A model generated the notes under the pieces. That model was given only the letters and a program-made list of their open reading frames with translations, ran no database searches and was not told where the DNA came from. From Acidaminococcus hominis (GTDB lineage: Bacteria; Bacillota; Negativicutes; Acidaminococcales; Acidaminococcaceae): a stretch of 64,000 nt of DNA. The stretch spans positions 867,134 to 931,133 of the forward strand of contig NZ_OLMM01000005.1 in the NCBI RefSeq assembly GCF_900291475.1. Reading direction: 5' to 3'. This document shows, piece by piece, positions 1 through 10,316 of the stretch. The position numbers were made by a program, and so were the translations under genes. Position 1 is the stretch's first letter. Each line of letters opens with the position of its first letter.

Positions 1-1488
1 GTTTCCCTGGCCTATACAGCGGACAGTTTCCGCAAAGCAGGGTATCAGGTGGTAACGCCTCCTGCAGAGCTTTTGGCCTCGGACCGGCAGCAGGGGAAAC
101 CGGAACAGCTGGAAAAATGGCTGGAGCAGGAAATTCCCGGGTCCATAGGGACCGTGGTTTCGGCAGATACCCTGATTTATGGGGGCCTTACCGGGTCCAG
201 GACCCATGAGCTGCCGGCGGGGGTTCTGGCCAAACGGACCCAAAGCCTTTTGAACCTGAAAAAGAAATTTCCCTTGGTTCCGGTCTATGCTTTTGCAACC
301 ATTATGCGGTCTCCCCGCTACAGTGCAGCGCCGGCCGAACCGGCCTACTACGCCCAGTATGGGCCCCAGATTTTTCGCTGGGGGGAACTCCGGGACCGGC
401 AGGAATTGCAGCTGCTGAACAAAAAGGAAACCCAGGAGCTGGAACAGTTGGAAAAGAGCCTGCCCCAGGAGGTTCAGACGGACGTTCTTTCCCGCAGAAG
501 CAAGAACCTGCGGGTGCTGGAGCAGCTGGCCCAGGGGATTCCGGAAGGCCGGCTGGATTACCTGGTCATTGGCCGGGACGATTCGGCGCCTTTTTCGGAA
601 GCCCACCGGGACGCCAGGGCCTTTTTCCTGACCACGGGAGATGTACCTTCCTATAAGCTGCGCTCCTTCTCCGGAACCGATGAACTTGGGATGCTGATGC
701 TGAACCGGGCAGTGAACCGGAGCAAGGGGGTTACCCCCCTGGTGTACGCCTACTATACCGGCGGCACCGGCGGCAGGACCGTGCCCAGCTACGAGGACGG
801 CACCATCCGCCAGAGCTATCGCCAGCACGTGCTGGCTGCCGGCGGGTACCCGGCCCTGCTGGATAAGAATGCGGACCTGGTGCTGGGGATTTACACCCCG
901 GTCAACGGCATTACCGCCGGGGCCGATACGGACGCCAACACCAGTCGTTTGGATGACCGGCAGGAAAGTTTTTTGGCGAAAACCAGACGGTACGTGGACG
1001 CAGGCCGGAACGTGGGCCTGGCGGACATTAACGTCAGCAACGGGGGCAGCAATGGCCTGGTAAAGCATCTGCTTACCGCCCGCCAGGGCAAAACACCCCT
1101 GGGCTGGGAGCTGGGCTCCTACGCCGGCTGGAATACGGCCGGCAACTCCCTGGGCTATGCCCTGGGGCAGGGGCTGCTCCGCAAGCGCCTGTCCGACCAG
1201 AACCGGAAGGACCTGCTCACGGTCCGCTACCTGGACGACTGGCTGTACCAAAGCAAGGTGCGCCAGGAAGTGCGCCAGCAGCTGATCTACCCCAAAGGGT
1301 ACCCGGATGGGGCCCTGACGGACCAGGAAACCCTGGAAGCACAGCAGTTTATTGCCAAAGCCATGCCAGAAGCTGGGAAAAAGTACTTTGTGCCCCAGGT
1401 CTGGCAGGCATATACCTTTACTTTGCCCTGGCACAGGACCTTTGAAGTCTATGTCAAGCCAGCGACAAAACCGGAAGCACGTAAGTAA
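1..1488 (+). CDS. DUF4127 family protein, 5' end outside window
   Basis: The reading frame is open from the first base of the window, so the gene begins upstream; an internal GTG at 49 is only a possible start. The visible part encodes about 495 residues rich in Gly, Arg and Tyr, with blocks such as VVSADTLIYGGLTGSR, GRDDSAPFSEAHRD and DINVSNGGSNGL. I recognise these as the DUF4127 family, about 500 residues long, with no established function. The fragment shows no membrane segment; a signal peptide, if any, would be in the missing part. It lies 14 bases upstream of an M20 amidohydrolase and may share its transcript. The family call rests on recalled sequence character, not on a search. Confidence 0.7.
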   Translation, partial: VSLAYTADSFRKAGYQVVTPPAELLASDRQQGKPEQLEKWLEQEIPGSIGTVVSADTLIYGGLTGSRTHELPAGVLAKRTQSLLNLKKKFPLVPVYAFATIMRSPRYSAAPAEPAYYAQYGPQIFRWGELRDRQELQLLNKKETQELEQLEKSLPQEVQTDVLSRRSKNLRVLEQLAQGIPEGRLDYLVIGRDDSAPFSEAHRDARAFFLTTGDVPSYKLRSFSGTDELGMLMLNRAVNRSKGVTPLVYAYYTGGTGGRTVPSYEDGTIRQSYRQHVLAAGGYPALLDKNADLVLGIYTPVNGITAGADTDANTSRLDDRQESFLAKTRRYVDAGRNVGLADINVSNGGSNGLVKHLLTARQGKTPLGWELGSYAGWNTAGNSLGYALGQGLLRKRLSDQNRKDLLTVRYLDDWLYQSKVRQEVRQQLIYPKGYPDGALTDQETLEAQQFIAKAMPEAGKKYFVPQVWQAYTFTLPWHRTFEVYVKPATKPEARK

Positions 1489-1502
1489 AAGGAGGGAAAA
1501 TC

Positions 1503-2807
1503 ATGACATTATTGGAAGAAGCTATGGGACTGCGGGAGGAAATGGTAAAAAGACGACGGGACCTGCACGCCCACCCGGAAACAGCCTGGACGGAATTTCG
1601 CACCACCAGCATCATTGCCACGGAACTGAAGAAACTGGGGTATGAAGTGCTTATGGGAGCAGATATTATGAAAGCTTCCGAGAGAATGCTGGTACCTTCT
1701 GAAGCGGAGCTGGAAAAATGCGCCAAACGGGCCATTGCCGAAGGGGCGGACCCGGAGCTGGTGGCCAAAATGCAAGGCGGCATGACCGGCTGCGTGGGGG
1801 TCATGCATTTTGCCAAACCGGGTAATACCGTTGCCCTGCGCTTTGATATCGACTCGCTCTTTGTGGCAGAGGACCCGGACAAAAAGCACCGGCCCACTGC
1901 AGAGTGCTTTGCTTCCCAGCACCCCGGCCTGATGCACGCCTGCGGCCATGACGGTCACGCCACCATCGGCCTTGCGGTAGCCAAACTGGTGGCAGCCCAC
2001 AAGGACGAAATGGCCGGCACCTTGAAAATCTGCTTCCAGCCCGGTGAAGAAGGGGTGGTAGGAGCCAAGGGCATGGTGGCCAGCGGTATCGTGGATGATG
2101 TGGACTACTTCCTCAGCGGCCATATCGGCCTGGGAGCTGAAAAGAACAACGCCCTGGTCTGCATGACTACGGGCTTTTTGGCCACGGATAAAATGGACGC
2201 GGTCTTTACCGGGGTTCCCGCCCATGCCGGCGCCGACCCGGAAAAAGGCCGCAATGCCTTGCTGGCAGCGGCCCAGGCGGCCATTTCCCTCCATACCATT
2301 GCCCGGCACAGCGAAGGGGTCTCCCGCATCAATGTGGGGGTCCTGGAAGCCGGTACCGGCCGGAACGTAATCCCGGCCAATGCCCGAATCAAATTTGAAA
2401 CCCGGGGCTCCACGGCCAAAATCAACGATTATATGGCCAGCGAAGCCAAGCGCATGGTGAAGGCCGCTGCAGACCTGTACGGGGTCCAGGTGGAAATTCT
2501 CCCCATGGGCAGCGCCACTGCCTCCGGCTCCGACGCCGATATGGGCCAGGAAATCTATGACCTCATCAAACCTCTGAACGTTTACAAGGAACTCAAATTG
2601 GAAGACCAGGTAGGCGGCAGTGAAGATTGCTGCTACTTCATGAGCCGGGTACAAAGCCACGGCGGAAAAGCTGTCTACATGCTCTACGGAACGGAACTGG
2701 AAGCCGGACACCACCAAAGTGATTTTGACTTCAACGAAGATGTTTTGCCCCGCACAGCCTTTACCATTACCTATCTGGTCAAACACTTTGGCAATAAGGC
2801 GAAGTGA
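1503..2807 (+). CDS. M20 family amidohydrolase (AbgA / aminobenzoyl-glutamate hydrolase-like)
   Basis: A cytosolic, metal-dependent peptidase or amidase of the M20D group, predicted to cleave an N-acyl amino acid or p-aminobenzoyl-glutamate-like substrate. Family metal and catalytic motifs are present: HACGHDGH at residues 145-152, PGEEG at 180-184, an HIG motif near 207 and a C-terminal AGHHQSDFDF motif. The long insertion after residue 50, before the FDIDSL strand, resembles AbgA-type proteins more than simple hippurate hydrolases. Length of 434 residues is normal. An AAAAGGAGGG ribosome site precedes the ATG by about 6 bases. Only the A-type subunit is present; no abgB or abgT lies nearby, so the exact substrate is open. 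Confidence 0.8.
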   Translation: MTLLEEAMGLREEMVKRRRDLHAHPETAWTEFRTTSIIATELKKLGYEVLMGADIMKASERMLVPSEAELEKCAKRAIAEGADPELVAKMQGGMTGCVGVMHFAKPGNTVALRFDIDSLFVAEDPDKKHRPTAECFASQHPGLMHACGHDGHATIGLAVAKLVAAHKDEMAGTLKICFQPGEEGVVGAKGMVASGIVDDVDYFLSGHIGLGAEKNNALVCMTTGFLATDKMDAVFTGVPAHAGADPEKGRNALLAAAQAAISLHTIARHSEGVSRINVGVLEAGTGRNVIPANARIKFETRGSTAKINDYMASEAKRMVKAAADLYGVQVEILPMGSATASGSDADMGQEIYDLIKPLNVYKELKLEDQVGGSEDCCYFMSRVQSHGGKAVYMLYGTELEAGHHQSDFDFNEDVLPRTAFTITYLVKHFGNKAK

Positions 2808-2815
2808 GCCGCGGT

Positions 2816-2844
2816 TTGACTTTTTAGGCCTCCCGTGGTAAACT
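2816..2844 (+). promoter_or_regulatory. Probable sigma-A promoter of the pyr operon
   Basis: TTGACT (2816-2821) and TAAACT (2839-2844) are separated by 17 bases. They lie just upstream of the PyrR-type leader, where the pyr transcript must begin. Confidence 0.55.
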
Positions 2845-2869
2845 TGTAGCAACTTCAAATGATTACCTT

Positions 2870-2923
2870 TAAATCTAGTCCTGTGAGACTAAGAAAGGGA
2901 CTTTTATTTCAGGAGCTATTTAG
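2870..2923 (+). promoter_or_regulatory. PyrR-binding loop in the pyr leader RNA
   Basis: AGTCCTGTGAGACT at 2877-2890 matches the known PyrR RNA recognition sequence (AGUCCNGNGAG-type) and folds as a TAGTC / GACTA stem with the conserved loop. GGGACT at 2897-2902 can instead pair with AGTCC, giving an alternative fold. It is followed by an intrinsic terminator at 2924-2962. By analogy with Bacillus, PyrR bound to UMP stabilises this loop and lets the terminator form. The pyrR gene is not in this window. Confidence 0.85.
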
Positions 2924-2962
2924 AAGCCTTCTTGTCTTAGGACGAGAAGGCTTTATTTTGTT
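2924..2962 (+). terminator. pyr leader attenuator terminator
   Basis: A 13-base-pair stem with one G-U pair (2924-2936 with 2941-2953), a TTAG loop and a T-rich tail. It lies between the PyrR site and pyrB, so it works as an attenuator and not as the end of the preceding gene. Confidence 0.85.
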
Positions 2963-3046
2963 GATAAAAGCCTTTTTGGAAAGTTGAACAGTTGTGAAGC
3001 AGGATTGTGTAAAGCGTTTGCAGTCAATCAGTGAGGAGGCTATTCC

Positions 3047-4003
3047 ATGACCAAAGCAGCAGTCAGCCTTTCCGGGCGGGATATTCTAGATCTGGCGTCC
3101 CTGTCCGTGGAGGAATATGAACTCATTATGCGCACCGCCGCAGAAATGAAAAAAATTATGAAGCGGGACATTAAAAAGGTTCCCTCCCTGCGAGGCAAGT
3201 CCATCATTAACCTGTTTTACGAAAACAGCACCCGTACCCGTTCGTCCTTTGAACTGGCCGGCAAGTACCTGGGAGCTGATGTCATCAACATTTCTACCGC
3301 AGGTTCCAGCGTGGCCAAGGGCGAATGCCTGAAGGACACCATCCTGACCGTACAGGCCATGGCCTGCGATGCCATCGTCATGCGGCACCCCATTGAAGGG
3401 GTTGCCAAATACGCAGCGGATATCGCAAGTCCCGTGGTCATCAACGCCGGGGACGGTGCCCATGCCCATCCCACCCAGGGCCTTTTGGATATGTTCACCA
3501 TCCTGGAACACGGCAAAAAGTTTAAGGGCCTGAAGATGGCCATCATCGGCGATATCCTCTACAGCCGGGTAGCCCGCAGCAACATTGCGGCCTGGACCAA
3601 ACTGGGCGCCGACGTCCATGTGGCCGGTCCCATGACCCTGATTCCCCATGACGCTGAGGCGCTGGGGGTCACCGTCCACAAACGGGTAGAAGACGCCATT
3701 GAGGGCGCCGACGTGGTGGACGTCCTGCGGATTCAGCTGGAACGCCAGGAAAAAGGCATGTTCCCCACACCCCGGGAATACGCCCGGATTTTTGGGGTAA
3801 ACGAAGAAAAAATGAAACTGGCCAAACCCGACTGCCTGGTGATGCACCCGGGTCCCATGAACCGGGGACTGGAAATTTCCTGGGAAACCGGCTACTCTGA
3901 CCAGGCCGTAATCCGGGAACAGGTAACCAACGGGGTTGCCGTACGGATGGCACTGTTATTCTTGACGCTGACGGGAGGTAAACAAGTTGAAAACGCTAAT
4001 TAA
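3047..4003 (+). CDS. pyrB: Aspartate carbamoyltransferase catalytic subunit
   Basis: Joins carbamoyl phosphate and L-aspartate to make N-carbamoyl aspartate, the first committed step of pyrimidine synthesis, in the cytosol. The carbamoyl-phosphate loop STRTRSSFE is at residues 61-69, MRHP at 112-115, and HPGPMNRG lies near the C terminus. Length of 318 residues is typical of the catalytic chain. No pyrI regulatory gene follows, consistent with an unregulated trimer as in other Firmicutes. The start has a GAGGAGG site 7 bases upstream. It is the first gene of the pyr operon and its 3' end overlaps the pyrC start. Confidence 0.97.
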   Translation: MTKAAVSLSGRDILDLASLSVEEYELIMRTAAEMKKIMKRDIKKVPSLRGKSIINLFYENSTRTRSSFELAGKYLGADVINISTAGSSVAKGECLKDTILTVQAMACDAIVMRHPIEGVAKYAADIASPVVINAGDGAHAHPTQGLLDMFTILEHGKKFKGLKMAIIGDILYSRVARSNIAAWTKLGADVHVAGPMTLIPHDAEALGVTVHKRVEDAIEGADVVDVLRIQLERQEKGMFPTPREYARIFGVNEEKMKLAKPDCLVMHPGPMNRGLEISWETGYSDQAVIREQVTNGVAVRMALLFLTLTGGKQVENAN

Positions 4004-5279
4004 GAATGGTCGCCTTGTAGATCCCAGCCAGAATCTGGATGCAGTGCTGGATCTGTTGATTGAAGACGGAAAAATCAAGGAAACGGCTCCCCACATTGAT
4101 GTGGACGCCGACGAAGTCTACGATGCCACGGGCCTTGTGGTAGCCCCTGGCTTTATTGACCTGCACACCCATTTGCGGGAACCTGGCCTGGAAGCCAAGG
4201 AAGACCTGGTCACCGGGACCATGGCAGCCGCTGCCGGGGGCATTACCCGGGTAGCCTGTATGCCCAATACCAAACCGGTGATTGATTCCTCCATTATTGT
4301 CAGCGGCGTCAAAAAACGCGCGGAAGAAGAAGGTTATGTCCATGTGGAAGTCATTGGTGCCATCACCAAAGGCGAAAAGGGACAGGAAATCACCGAAATG
4401 GGGGATATGGCCATGCGGGGCGCTATGGCCTTCTCCGACGATGGTCACTATGTGGACAGTGCCCACATTATGCTGCTGGCTGCCAAATACGCCGGCATCT
4501 TTGATAAAGCACTCATCTGTCATGATATTGAAACGGAACTGAACCACGAAGGCTATATGCACGAAGGGGCTGTTTCCGCCCGCCTGGGGGTTCCTGGGGT
4601 ACCGGCCATTGCAGAAGACATTGCCGTCGCCCGGGATGCCATCATCGCGGAATATACCGGCACCCACGTACACATTGCCCACATCGCCAGCAAGGGCGCC
4701 GTGGACATTGTACGCCAGGCCAAAAAGAAAGGCATTCCCATTACCTGCGAAGTGGCCGTCCATCACCTGACTTTGACGGACGAAATGTGCTCCTCCTACA
4801 GCACCGCCACCAGGGTATCTCCGCCTCTGCGGTCTTGGGACCATGTGGAAGCCCTGCGGGAAGCCCTGAAGGATGGCACCATCGATGCCATCGTTACCGA
4901 CCATGCACCCCATGCGCCGGAAGAAAAGGATGTGGAATTCCGCTACGCCCCCAACGGCTTCTGCGGACTGGAAACGTCTGTTGGGGTGATTCTTACCGAG
5001 CTGTACCAAACCCATGAGTTCACCATCAACGAAATCGTGGACAAAATGAGCACCAGCCCGGCCAAGCTGTTCAACCTGGATGCAGGCACCTTGCAGGTGG
5101 GCAAAAATGCCGATATCACCCTGCTGGACCTGGACAAGGAATGGACTGTGGACAGCAATAAATTCTATACCCGGGGCAAAGTAACGCCCTTTAACGGGAA
5201 ACATTGTAAAGGTAAAGCTGCGGCCACCATCGTAAATGGCCAATTCGTTATGAAAGACGGTGTAGTATGCAAAAAATGA
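3987..5279 (+). CDS. pyrC: Dihydroorotase
   Basis: Cyclises carbamoyl aspartate to dihydroorotate. It is a class I amidohydrolase of 430 residues. The metal motif DLHTHLREPG is at residues 58-67 and the late DHAPHAPEEKD motif is near 306. The start is TTG at 3987, with GGGAGG at 3973-3978 and 17 bases of overlap with the end of pyrB; the first residues MKTLIKNGRLVDP are the family's usual N terminus, which supports this start. The overlap suggests translational coupling. Confidence 0.96.
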   Translation: MKTLIKNGRLVDPSQNLDAVLDLLIEDGKIKETAPHIDVDADEVYDATGLVVAPGFIDLHTHLREPGLEAKEDLVTGTMAAAAGGITRVACMPNTKPVIDSSIIVSGVKKRAEEEGYVHVEVIGAITKGEKGQEITEMGDMAMRGAMAFSDDGHYVDSAHIMLLAAKYAGIFDKALICHDIETELNHEGYMHEGAVSARLGVPGVPAIAEDIAVARDAIIAEYTGTHVHIAHIASKGAVDIVRQAKKKGIPITCEVAVHHLTLTDEMCSSYSTATRVSPPLRSWDHVEALREALKDGTIDAIVTDHAPHAPEEKDVEFRYAPNGFCGLETSVGVILTELYQTHEFTINEIVDKMSTSPAKLFNLDAGTLQVGKNADITLLDLDKEWTVDSNKFYTRGKVTPFNGKHCKGKAAATIVNGQFVMKDGVVCKK

Positions 5280-6337
5280 AGGGTAAGTTAGTGTTGAAGG
5301 ACGGCGGCGTCTACGAAGGCATCCTGTACGCCAATCGGAATGCTGTAGGCGAAGTAGTTTTCACTACCGGTATGAGCGGGTATCAAGAAACCCTCACCGA
5401 TCCTTCTTTCTATGGACAAATTGTAGTCTTCACCTATCCGCTGATCGGAAACTATGGCTGCAATGACCTGTTTAAGCAATCCGAAGGCTGCTGCTATCAG
5501 GGCCTGATTGTGGATGAACTGTGCGACGAACCCAGCTCCTGGCGGGATGAAGGCACGGTACTGGATTTCCTGGACAAAAACGACATTCCGGTGCTTACCG
5601 GTGTGGATACCCGGGCCATTACCCGGAGAATCCGTTCCTACGGTACCCTCCAGGGAGTGCTGGTGCCCGCCGATATGCCGGACGCAGAAGTCCAGGCCCT
5701 GCTCGCCACCCCGGACCGGCACGACCAGGTAGCCCAGGTGACCACCAAAGAAGTGTACACCATGGGTGACGGTCCTTACCACGTAGCCGTTATGGACTAC
5801 GGTATCAAGAGAAACATTCTGCTGTCCCTGGTACATTACGGCTGCCGTTTGACGGTATTCCCGGCAGAAACCCCTGCCGAAGACGTCCTGGCCATCAATC
5901 CCGACGGTATTTTCCTGTCCAACGGTCCTGGCGACCCGGCAGACCTGACGGTGGAAATCGAAAACCTGAAGAAAATGCTGGGCAAGAAACCCATTTTCGG
6001 CATCTGCATGGGACATCAGGTCATGGCCCTGGCCAACGGCGCCAAGACCAAAAAAATGCTCTTTGGCCACCGGGGCATCAACCAGCCCGTACGGGACCTG
6101 GTGGACCACAAAATTACCATTACCTCCCAAAACCATGGCTTCATGGTGGACGAGGATTCCTTAAAGGGCCTGCCTGTGGAAGTGACCAACCGCTCCCTGA
6201 ATGACGGCACCATTGAAGGTCTCCGGTATCTGAATCATCCGACCTTCACCGTTCAGTATCACCCGGAAGCCTGCCCTGGACCCAGCGGCAACGCCTACTT
6301 GTTTGAACGGTTTATCAAAATGATGGGAGGGCATTGA
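5267..6337 (+). CDS. carA: Carbamoyl-phosphate synthase small (glutaminase) subunit
   Basis: Releases ammonia from glutamine and channels it to CarB for carbamoyl phosphate synthesis. The N-terminal CarA domain (residues about 5-150) is followed by a class I glutamine amidotransferase domain, with the nucleophile Cys247 in GICMGHQ and the His/Glu pair in YHPEACPGP near 334. Length of 356 residues is normal. It overlaps pyrC by 13 bases and is followed one base later by carB. Its place inside the pyr operon suggests that this pair serves mainly pyrimidine synthesis; no arg genes lie nearby. Confidence 0.96.
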   Translation: MQKMKGKLVLKDGGVYEGILYANRNAVGEVVFTTGMSGYQETLTDPSFYGQIVVFTYPLIGNYGCNDLFKQSEGCCYQGLIVDELCDEPSSWRDEGTVLDFLDKNDIPVLTGVDTRAITRRIRSYGTLQGVLVPADMPDAEVQALLATPDRHDQVAQVTTKEVYTMGDGPYHVAVMDYGIKRNILLSLVHYGCRLTVFPAETPAEDVLAINPDGIFLSNGPGDPADLTVEIENLKKMLGKKPIFGICMGHQVMALANGAKTKKMLFGHRGINQPVRDLVDHKITITSQNHGFMVDEDSLKGLPVEVTNRSLNDGTIEGLRYLNHPTFTVQYHPEACPGPSGNAYLFERFIKMMGGH

Positions 6338-6338
6338 T

Positions 6339-9300
6339 ATGCCAAAAAAAGAAAATATCAAGAAAGTCATGGTAATCGGTTCCGGTCCTATCATTATCGG
6401 CCAGGCTGCAGAGTTTGACTATGCAGGGACCCAGGCTTGCCGGGCCCTGAAAGAAGAAGGGCTGGAAGTGGTGCTGGTCAACAGCAACCCGGCCACCATT
6501 ATGACCGACGTACACATTGCCGACCGGGTTTATGTAGAACCCCTGGATGTGGAATTTTTGGAAAGCGTTATTGCCAAGGAACGCCCGGATTCCCTGCTGG
6601 CCACCCTGGGCGGCCAAATGGGCCTGAACCTGGCCATTGAGCTGGATAAAAAAGGCATCCTGAAAAAATACAACGTGCAGCTGCTGGGCACCCAGATTGC
6701 CAGCATCATGAAAGCCGAGGACAGAGAACTGTTCAAGGAAACCATGGAAAAACTGCACCAGCCCATTCCTCCCAGCACCATTGTGGAAAGCGTGGCTGAG
6801 GCCAAGGAATTTGCCAAGACCGCAGGCTACCCCCTGATTGTGCGCCCGGCCTACACCCTGGGCGGCACCGGCGGCGGTATTGCCCACAACGACGAAGAAC
6901 TGGACGATATCACCACCAAGGGTCTGATGTACTCCCTGATTGGCCAGGCCCTGATTGAACGCAGCGTGGCAGGCTGGAAAGAAATCGAATTCGAGGTTAT
7001 CCGGGACAGCGCCGACAACTGCATCACCGTCTGCAACATGGAAAATATCGACCCGGTGGGCGTGCATACCGGCGACAGCATCGTGGTAGCGCCCTGCCAG
7101 ACCCTGACGGATCGGGAAGTCCAGATGCTTCGTACCGCCGCCATCGACATCGTGCGGGAACTGGGCGTAGAAGGGGGCTGCAATGTGCAGTATGCCCTGA
7201 ACCCGGAATCCGAAGAATACATTGTTATTGAAGTAAATCCCCGGGTCAGCCGTTCTTCTGCCCTGGCTTCCAAGGCAACGGGCTATCCCATTGCCAAAGT
7301 GGCCTCCAAGATTGCAGCCGGCTACACCCTGGACGAAATCGAAAATGCCGTTACCAAGAAGACCTCTGCCTGCTTCGAACCCACCCTGGACTATGTGGTC
7401 CTGAAGATTCCCCGCTGGCCCTTTGACAAGTTCGTTCATGCTGACCATACCCTGGGCACCCAGATGAAGGCCACCGGCGAAGTCATGGCCATTGAACGGA
7501 ACATGGAAGCCGGCCTGCTGAAGGCAGTGCGGTCCCTGGAAATCGGCCTGATCCATATGGATATGCCCGAACTCCACAAGCTTACCGACGCCGAAGTGTT
7601 TGCAAAGGTAAAGAAAGTGGACGATGAGCGGCTGTTCACCATTGCTGAAGCGTTCCGCAGAGGCATGACCGTGGACCAAGCCCACGACATCACCAAGATT
7701 GACAAGTTCTTCCTGCGGAAGATTCGCCATATTACCGAAATCGAAAAGCAGCTGGCTGCCGGCCCCCTGACCCCGGAACTGCTCCGGGAAGCCAAGGTAA
7801 GAGGCTTTGCCGATGAGGCCATTGGCCACTTTACCGGCAAGAAGGGCCTGGAAATCCGCAGCCTGCGGAAAGAATGGAAGATCATTCCTACCTTCAAGAT
7901 GGTAGATACCTGCGCCGCCGAGTTCGATGCGGAAACGCCCTACTACTATTCCACCTATGGGGTAGAGGACGAAGTGGAAGACACCGACAAGAAAAAGGTG
8001 GTTGTGCTGGGTTCCGGTCCTATCCGGATTGGCCAGGGCGTAGAATTCGACTACTGCTCCGTACACTCCGTGTGGGCCCTGAAGGACCTGGGCTACGAAA
8101 CCATCATCATCAACAACAACCCAGAAACCGTCAGCACGGACTTTGATACCGCTGACCGGCTGTACTTTGAACCGCTGACCCTGGAAGACGTACTGAACGT
8201 GATCGACCGGGAGCAGCCGGAAGGGGTTATCGTCCAATTCGGCGGCCAGACCGCCATTAACCTGGCCGGCCCCCTGCACGAATGCGGCGTGAAGATTCTG
8301 GGTACCTCTGTCGACGATATTGACCGGGCAGAAGACCGGGAACGGTTTGAACAGCTGCTCACCGCCGTGAACATCGACCGTCCCAAAGGCTGCACCGTAT
8401 TTGATATTGACGGCGCCCTGAAGGCTGCCGAAAAAGTCGGTTATCCTGTGATGGTGCGTCCTTCCTACGTACTGGGCGGCCGGGCCATGGAAATCGTCTA
8501 CAACCCGGAAGAACTGCGCTACTATATGAACAACGCCGTTAAGGCTTCCCATGAACACCCTGTACTGGTGGACCATTACCTGATGGGCACCGAAGTGGAA
8601 GTGGACGCCATCTGCGACGGCAAGAACGTTCTGATTCCTGGGATTATGGAACACGTGGAAAGAGCCGGGGTCCACTCCGGGGACAGCATCGCGGTATATC
8701 CGCCCCGGACTCTCAGCCAGCACATCATTGACACCATCATTGACCATACCAACAAACTGGCCCTGGGCCTTTCTGTACACGGCCTGATCAATATCCAGTA
8801 CATCGTCCGGGACGACCAGCTGTACGTCATTGAAGTGAACCCCAGATCCAGCCGTACCGTACCCTTCCTGAGCAAGGTTACCGGCATCTCCATGGTGGAC
8901 GTGGCCACCAAATGCGCCATGGGCGTCAGCCTGCCGGAACAGGGCCTGAAGGCCGGCCTGAAACCTTTCCCGGATTACGTGGCGGTGAAGGCTCCGGTGT
9001 TCTCCTTCAACAAGATGACCGATGTGGACATCACCTTGGGACCTGAAATGAAATCCACCGGTGAAGTCATGTGCATCGATGACAAGTTCCCCAAAGCCCT
9101 GTACAAGGCCTGCATTGCTGCCGGCATCGAAGTACCGGAAAAAGGAACCATCCTCATTACCGTAGCCAACCAGGATAAGGAAGAAGTAGTACCCATTGCC
9201 AAGGGCTTTACAGACCTGGGCTATGACCTGGCTGCTACCAAGGGCACCGCAGAATACCTGAAGAGTCACGGGATTCCTGTAAGCCATGTGGAAAAAGCCA

Positions 9301-9545
9301 GCGCCGGCAAGCCCAACCTGCTGGACGATATCAAGGAAGGCCGCATCTGCATGGTAGTGAACACCTTCACCCATGGCCAGGATGCCACCCGGGATGGCTT
9401 CAAGATTCGTCGGTCCACGGTAGAACACGCCATTCCCTGCCTGACTTCCCTGGATACGGCCCGGGCTCTCCAGCACGCTATGGCGGCTATGGCCCACCAG
9501 CGGATCAACAGCGTCATTGCGCTGCAAGATCTGAAAACGGAGTAA
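6339..9545 (+). CDS. carB: Carbamoyl-phosphate synthase large subunit
   Basis: Uses two ATP, bicarbonate and ammonia from CarA to make carbamoyl phosphate. The 1068 residues show the expected internal duplication: [20 protein letters not shown] near residue 14 and a matching [15 protein letters not shown] near residue 558 open the two ATP-grasp halves. The last 130 or so residues form the MGS-like allosteric domain, which in this family binds UMP or ornithine. It starts one base after carA. The complementary strand stays open across most of this gene, which reflects biased codon use and not a second gene. Confidence 0.97.
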   Translation: MPKKENIKKVMVIGSGPIIIGQAAEFDYAGTQACRALKEEGLEVVLVNSNPATIMTDVHIADRVYVEPLDVEFLESVIAKERPDSLLATLGGQMGLNLAIELDKKGILKKYNVQLLGTQIASIMKAEDRELFKETMEKLHQPIPPSTIVESVAEAKEFAKTAGYPLIVRPAYTLGGTGGGIAHNDEELDDITTKGLMYSLIGQALIERSVAGWKEIEFEVIRDSADNCITVCNMENIDPVGVHTGDSIVVAPCQTLTDREVQMLRTAAIDIVRELGVEGGCNVQYALNPESEEYIVIEVNPRVSRSSALASKATGYPIAKVASKIAAGYTLDEIENAVTKKTSACFEPTLDYVVLKIPRWPFDKFVHADHTLGTQMKATGEVMAIERNMEAGLLKAVRSLEIGLIHMDMPELHKLTDAEVFAKVKKVDDERLFTIAEAFRRGMTVDQAHDITKIDKFFLRKIRHITEIEKQLAAGPLTPELLREAKVRGFADEAIGHFTGKKGLEIRSLRKEWKIIPTFKMVDTCAAEFDAETPYYYSTYGVEDEVEDTDKKKVVVLGSGPIRIGQGVEFDYCSVHSVWALKDLGYETIIINNNPETVSTDFDTADRLYFEPLTLEDVLNVIDREQPEGVIVQFGGQTAINLAGPLHECGVKILGTSVDDIDRAEDRERFEQLLTAVNIDRPKGCTVFDIDGALKAAEKVGYPVMVRPSYVLGGRAMEIVYNPEELRYYMNNAVKASHEHPVLVDHYLMGTEVEVDAICDGKNVLIPGIMEHVERAGVHSGDSIAVYPPRTLSQHIIDTIIDHTNKLALGLSVHGLINIQYIVRDDQLYVIEVNPRSSRTVPFLSKVTGISMVDVATKCAMGVSLPEQGLKAGLKPFPDYVAVKAPVFSFNKMTDVDITLGPEMKSTGEVMCIDDKFPKALYKACIAAGIEVPEKGTILITVANQDKEEVVPIAKGFTDLGYDLAATKGTAEYLKSHGIPVSHVEKASAGKPNLLDDIKEGRICMVVNTFTHGQDATRDGFKIRRSTVEHAIPCLTSLDTARALQHAMAAMAHQRINSVIALQDLKTE

Positions 9546-9548
9546 GGT

Positions 9549-10316
9549 ATGACTGCATATAAGGTTGAAGGGACCCTGCTGTTCAAGAAACAGCTGTCCC
9601 AGGATATACGCCTGATGGAAATCAAGGCACCGGAAATTGCCAAAACGGCACAGCCGGGACAATTTGTAACCCTCAAACTGAACCACCTTTCCGTTCCCCT
9701 GCTGCGCCGCCCCTTTGGGGTGGCCGGGGTGGACCGGGACCGGGGAACCCTGCAATTGATGTACCGGATTGTAGGGGAGACCACGGAACTGATGGACAAA
9801 CTGGCCGTGGGCAGCCCCGTGGATCTTTTGGGGCCCCTGGGCCACGGCTTTGCTATGGAGGCCAAGCGGCCGCTATTAGTCGGCGGCGGCATGGGTCTTG
9901 CTCCCCTGCATTTTCTGGCAGCCGAGTACAAGGGCGCCAAGCCCGACGTGCTCATTGGCGGCCGGACCAAGGCGGAACTGTTCTGGGTGGACCTGTTCAA
10001 GGACAAGACGGGCCTCCAGTACGAAACCACCGATGACGGCTCCTGCGGCGTCATGGGTACGGTAAACGCTGTGCTGCCCCAGCTGCTGGCCAAGGGTCTG
10101 TATGACTGTGTGTACGTCTGCGGCCCCTCCAAAATGATGCGGGCAGTGGTGGCCGAAGTGGACAAGGCCGGCGTACCCTGCCAGATTTCCCTGGAAAAAT
10201 ACATGGGCTGCGGCTTGGGCGCCTGCCTGTCCTGCACCTGCAGCGGCATCGGCAAACGGGTAAAGGTCTGCAAGGACGGCCCGGTATTTTGGAGCGGGGA
10301 GGTGACAGAATGGTAA
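9549..10316 (+). CDS. pyrK: Dihydroorotate dehydrogenase B, electron-transfer subunit
   Basis: Carries electrons from PyrD to NAD+ through FAD and a [2Fe-2S] cluster. The 255 residues contain an FAD-binding barrel with RRPFGVAG near residue 57, an NAD-binding domain with [14 protein letters not shown], and a C-terminal cysteine cluster ([11 protein letters not shown] and a later VCKDGP) that should bind the [2Fe-2S] centre. Together with the adjacent pyrD this defines the NAD-linked class 1B enzyme, suited to anaerobic growth. The last 7 bases overlap the pyrD start. Confidence 0.95.
   Translation: MTAYKVEGTLLFKKQLSQDIRLMEIKAPEIAKTAQPGQFVTLKLNHLSVPLLRRPFGVAGVDRDRGTLQLMYRIVGETTELMDKLAVGSPVDLLGPLGHGFAMEAKRPLLVGGGMGLAPLHFLAAEYKGAKPDVLIGGRTKAELFWVDLFKDKTGLQYETTDDGSCGVMGTVNAVLPQLLAKGLYDCVYVCGPSKMMRAVVAEVDKAGVPCQISLEKYMGCGLGACLSCTCSGIGKRVKVCKDGPVFWSGEVTEW

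Noticed and set aside
6315..9845. An open minus-strand frame of more than 1100 codons opposite carB and pyrK
   Set aside because: It mirrors carB, which is a certain gene. The frame stays open because of biased codon use; its protein is low-complexity and rich in His, Gly, Phe and Val, as are similar shadow frames opposite murE, ftsZ, leuA, lepA and dnaK.
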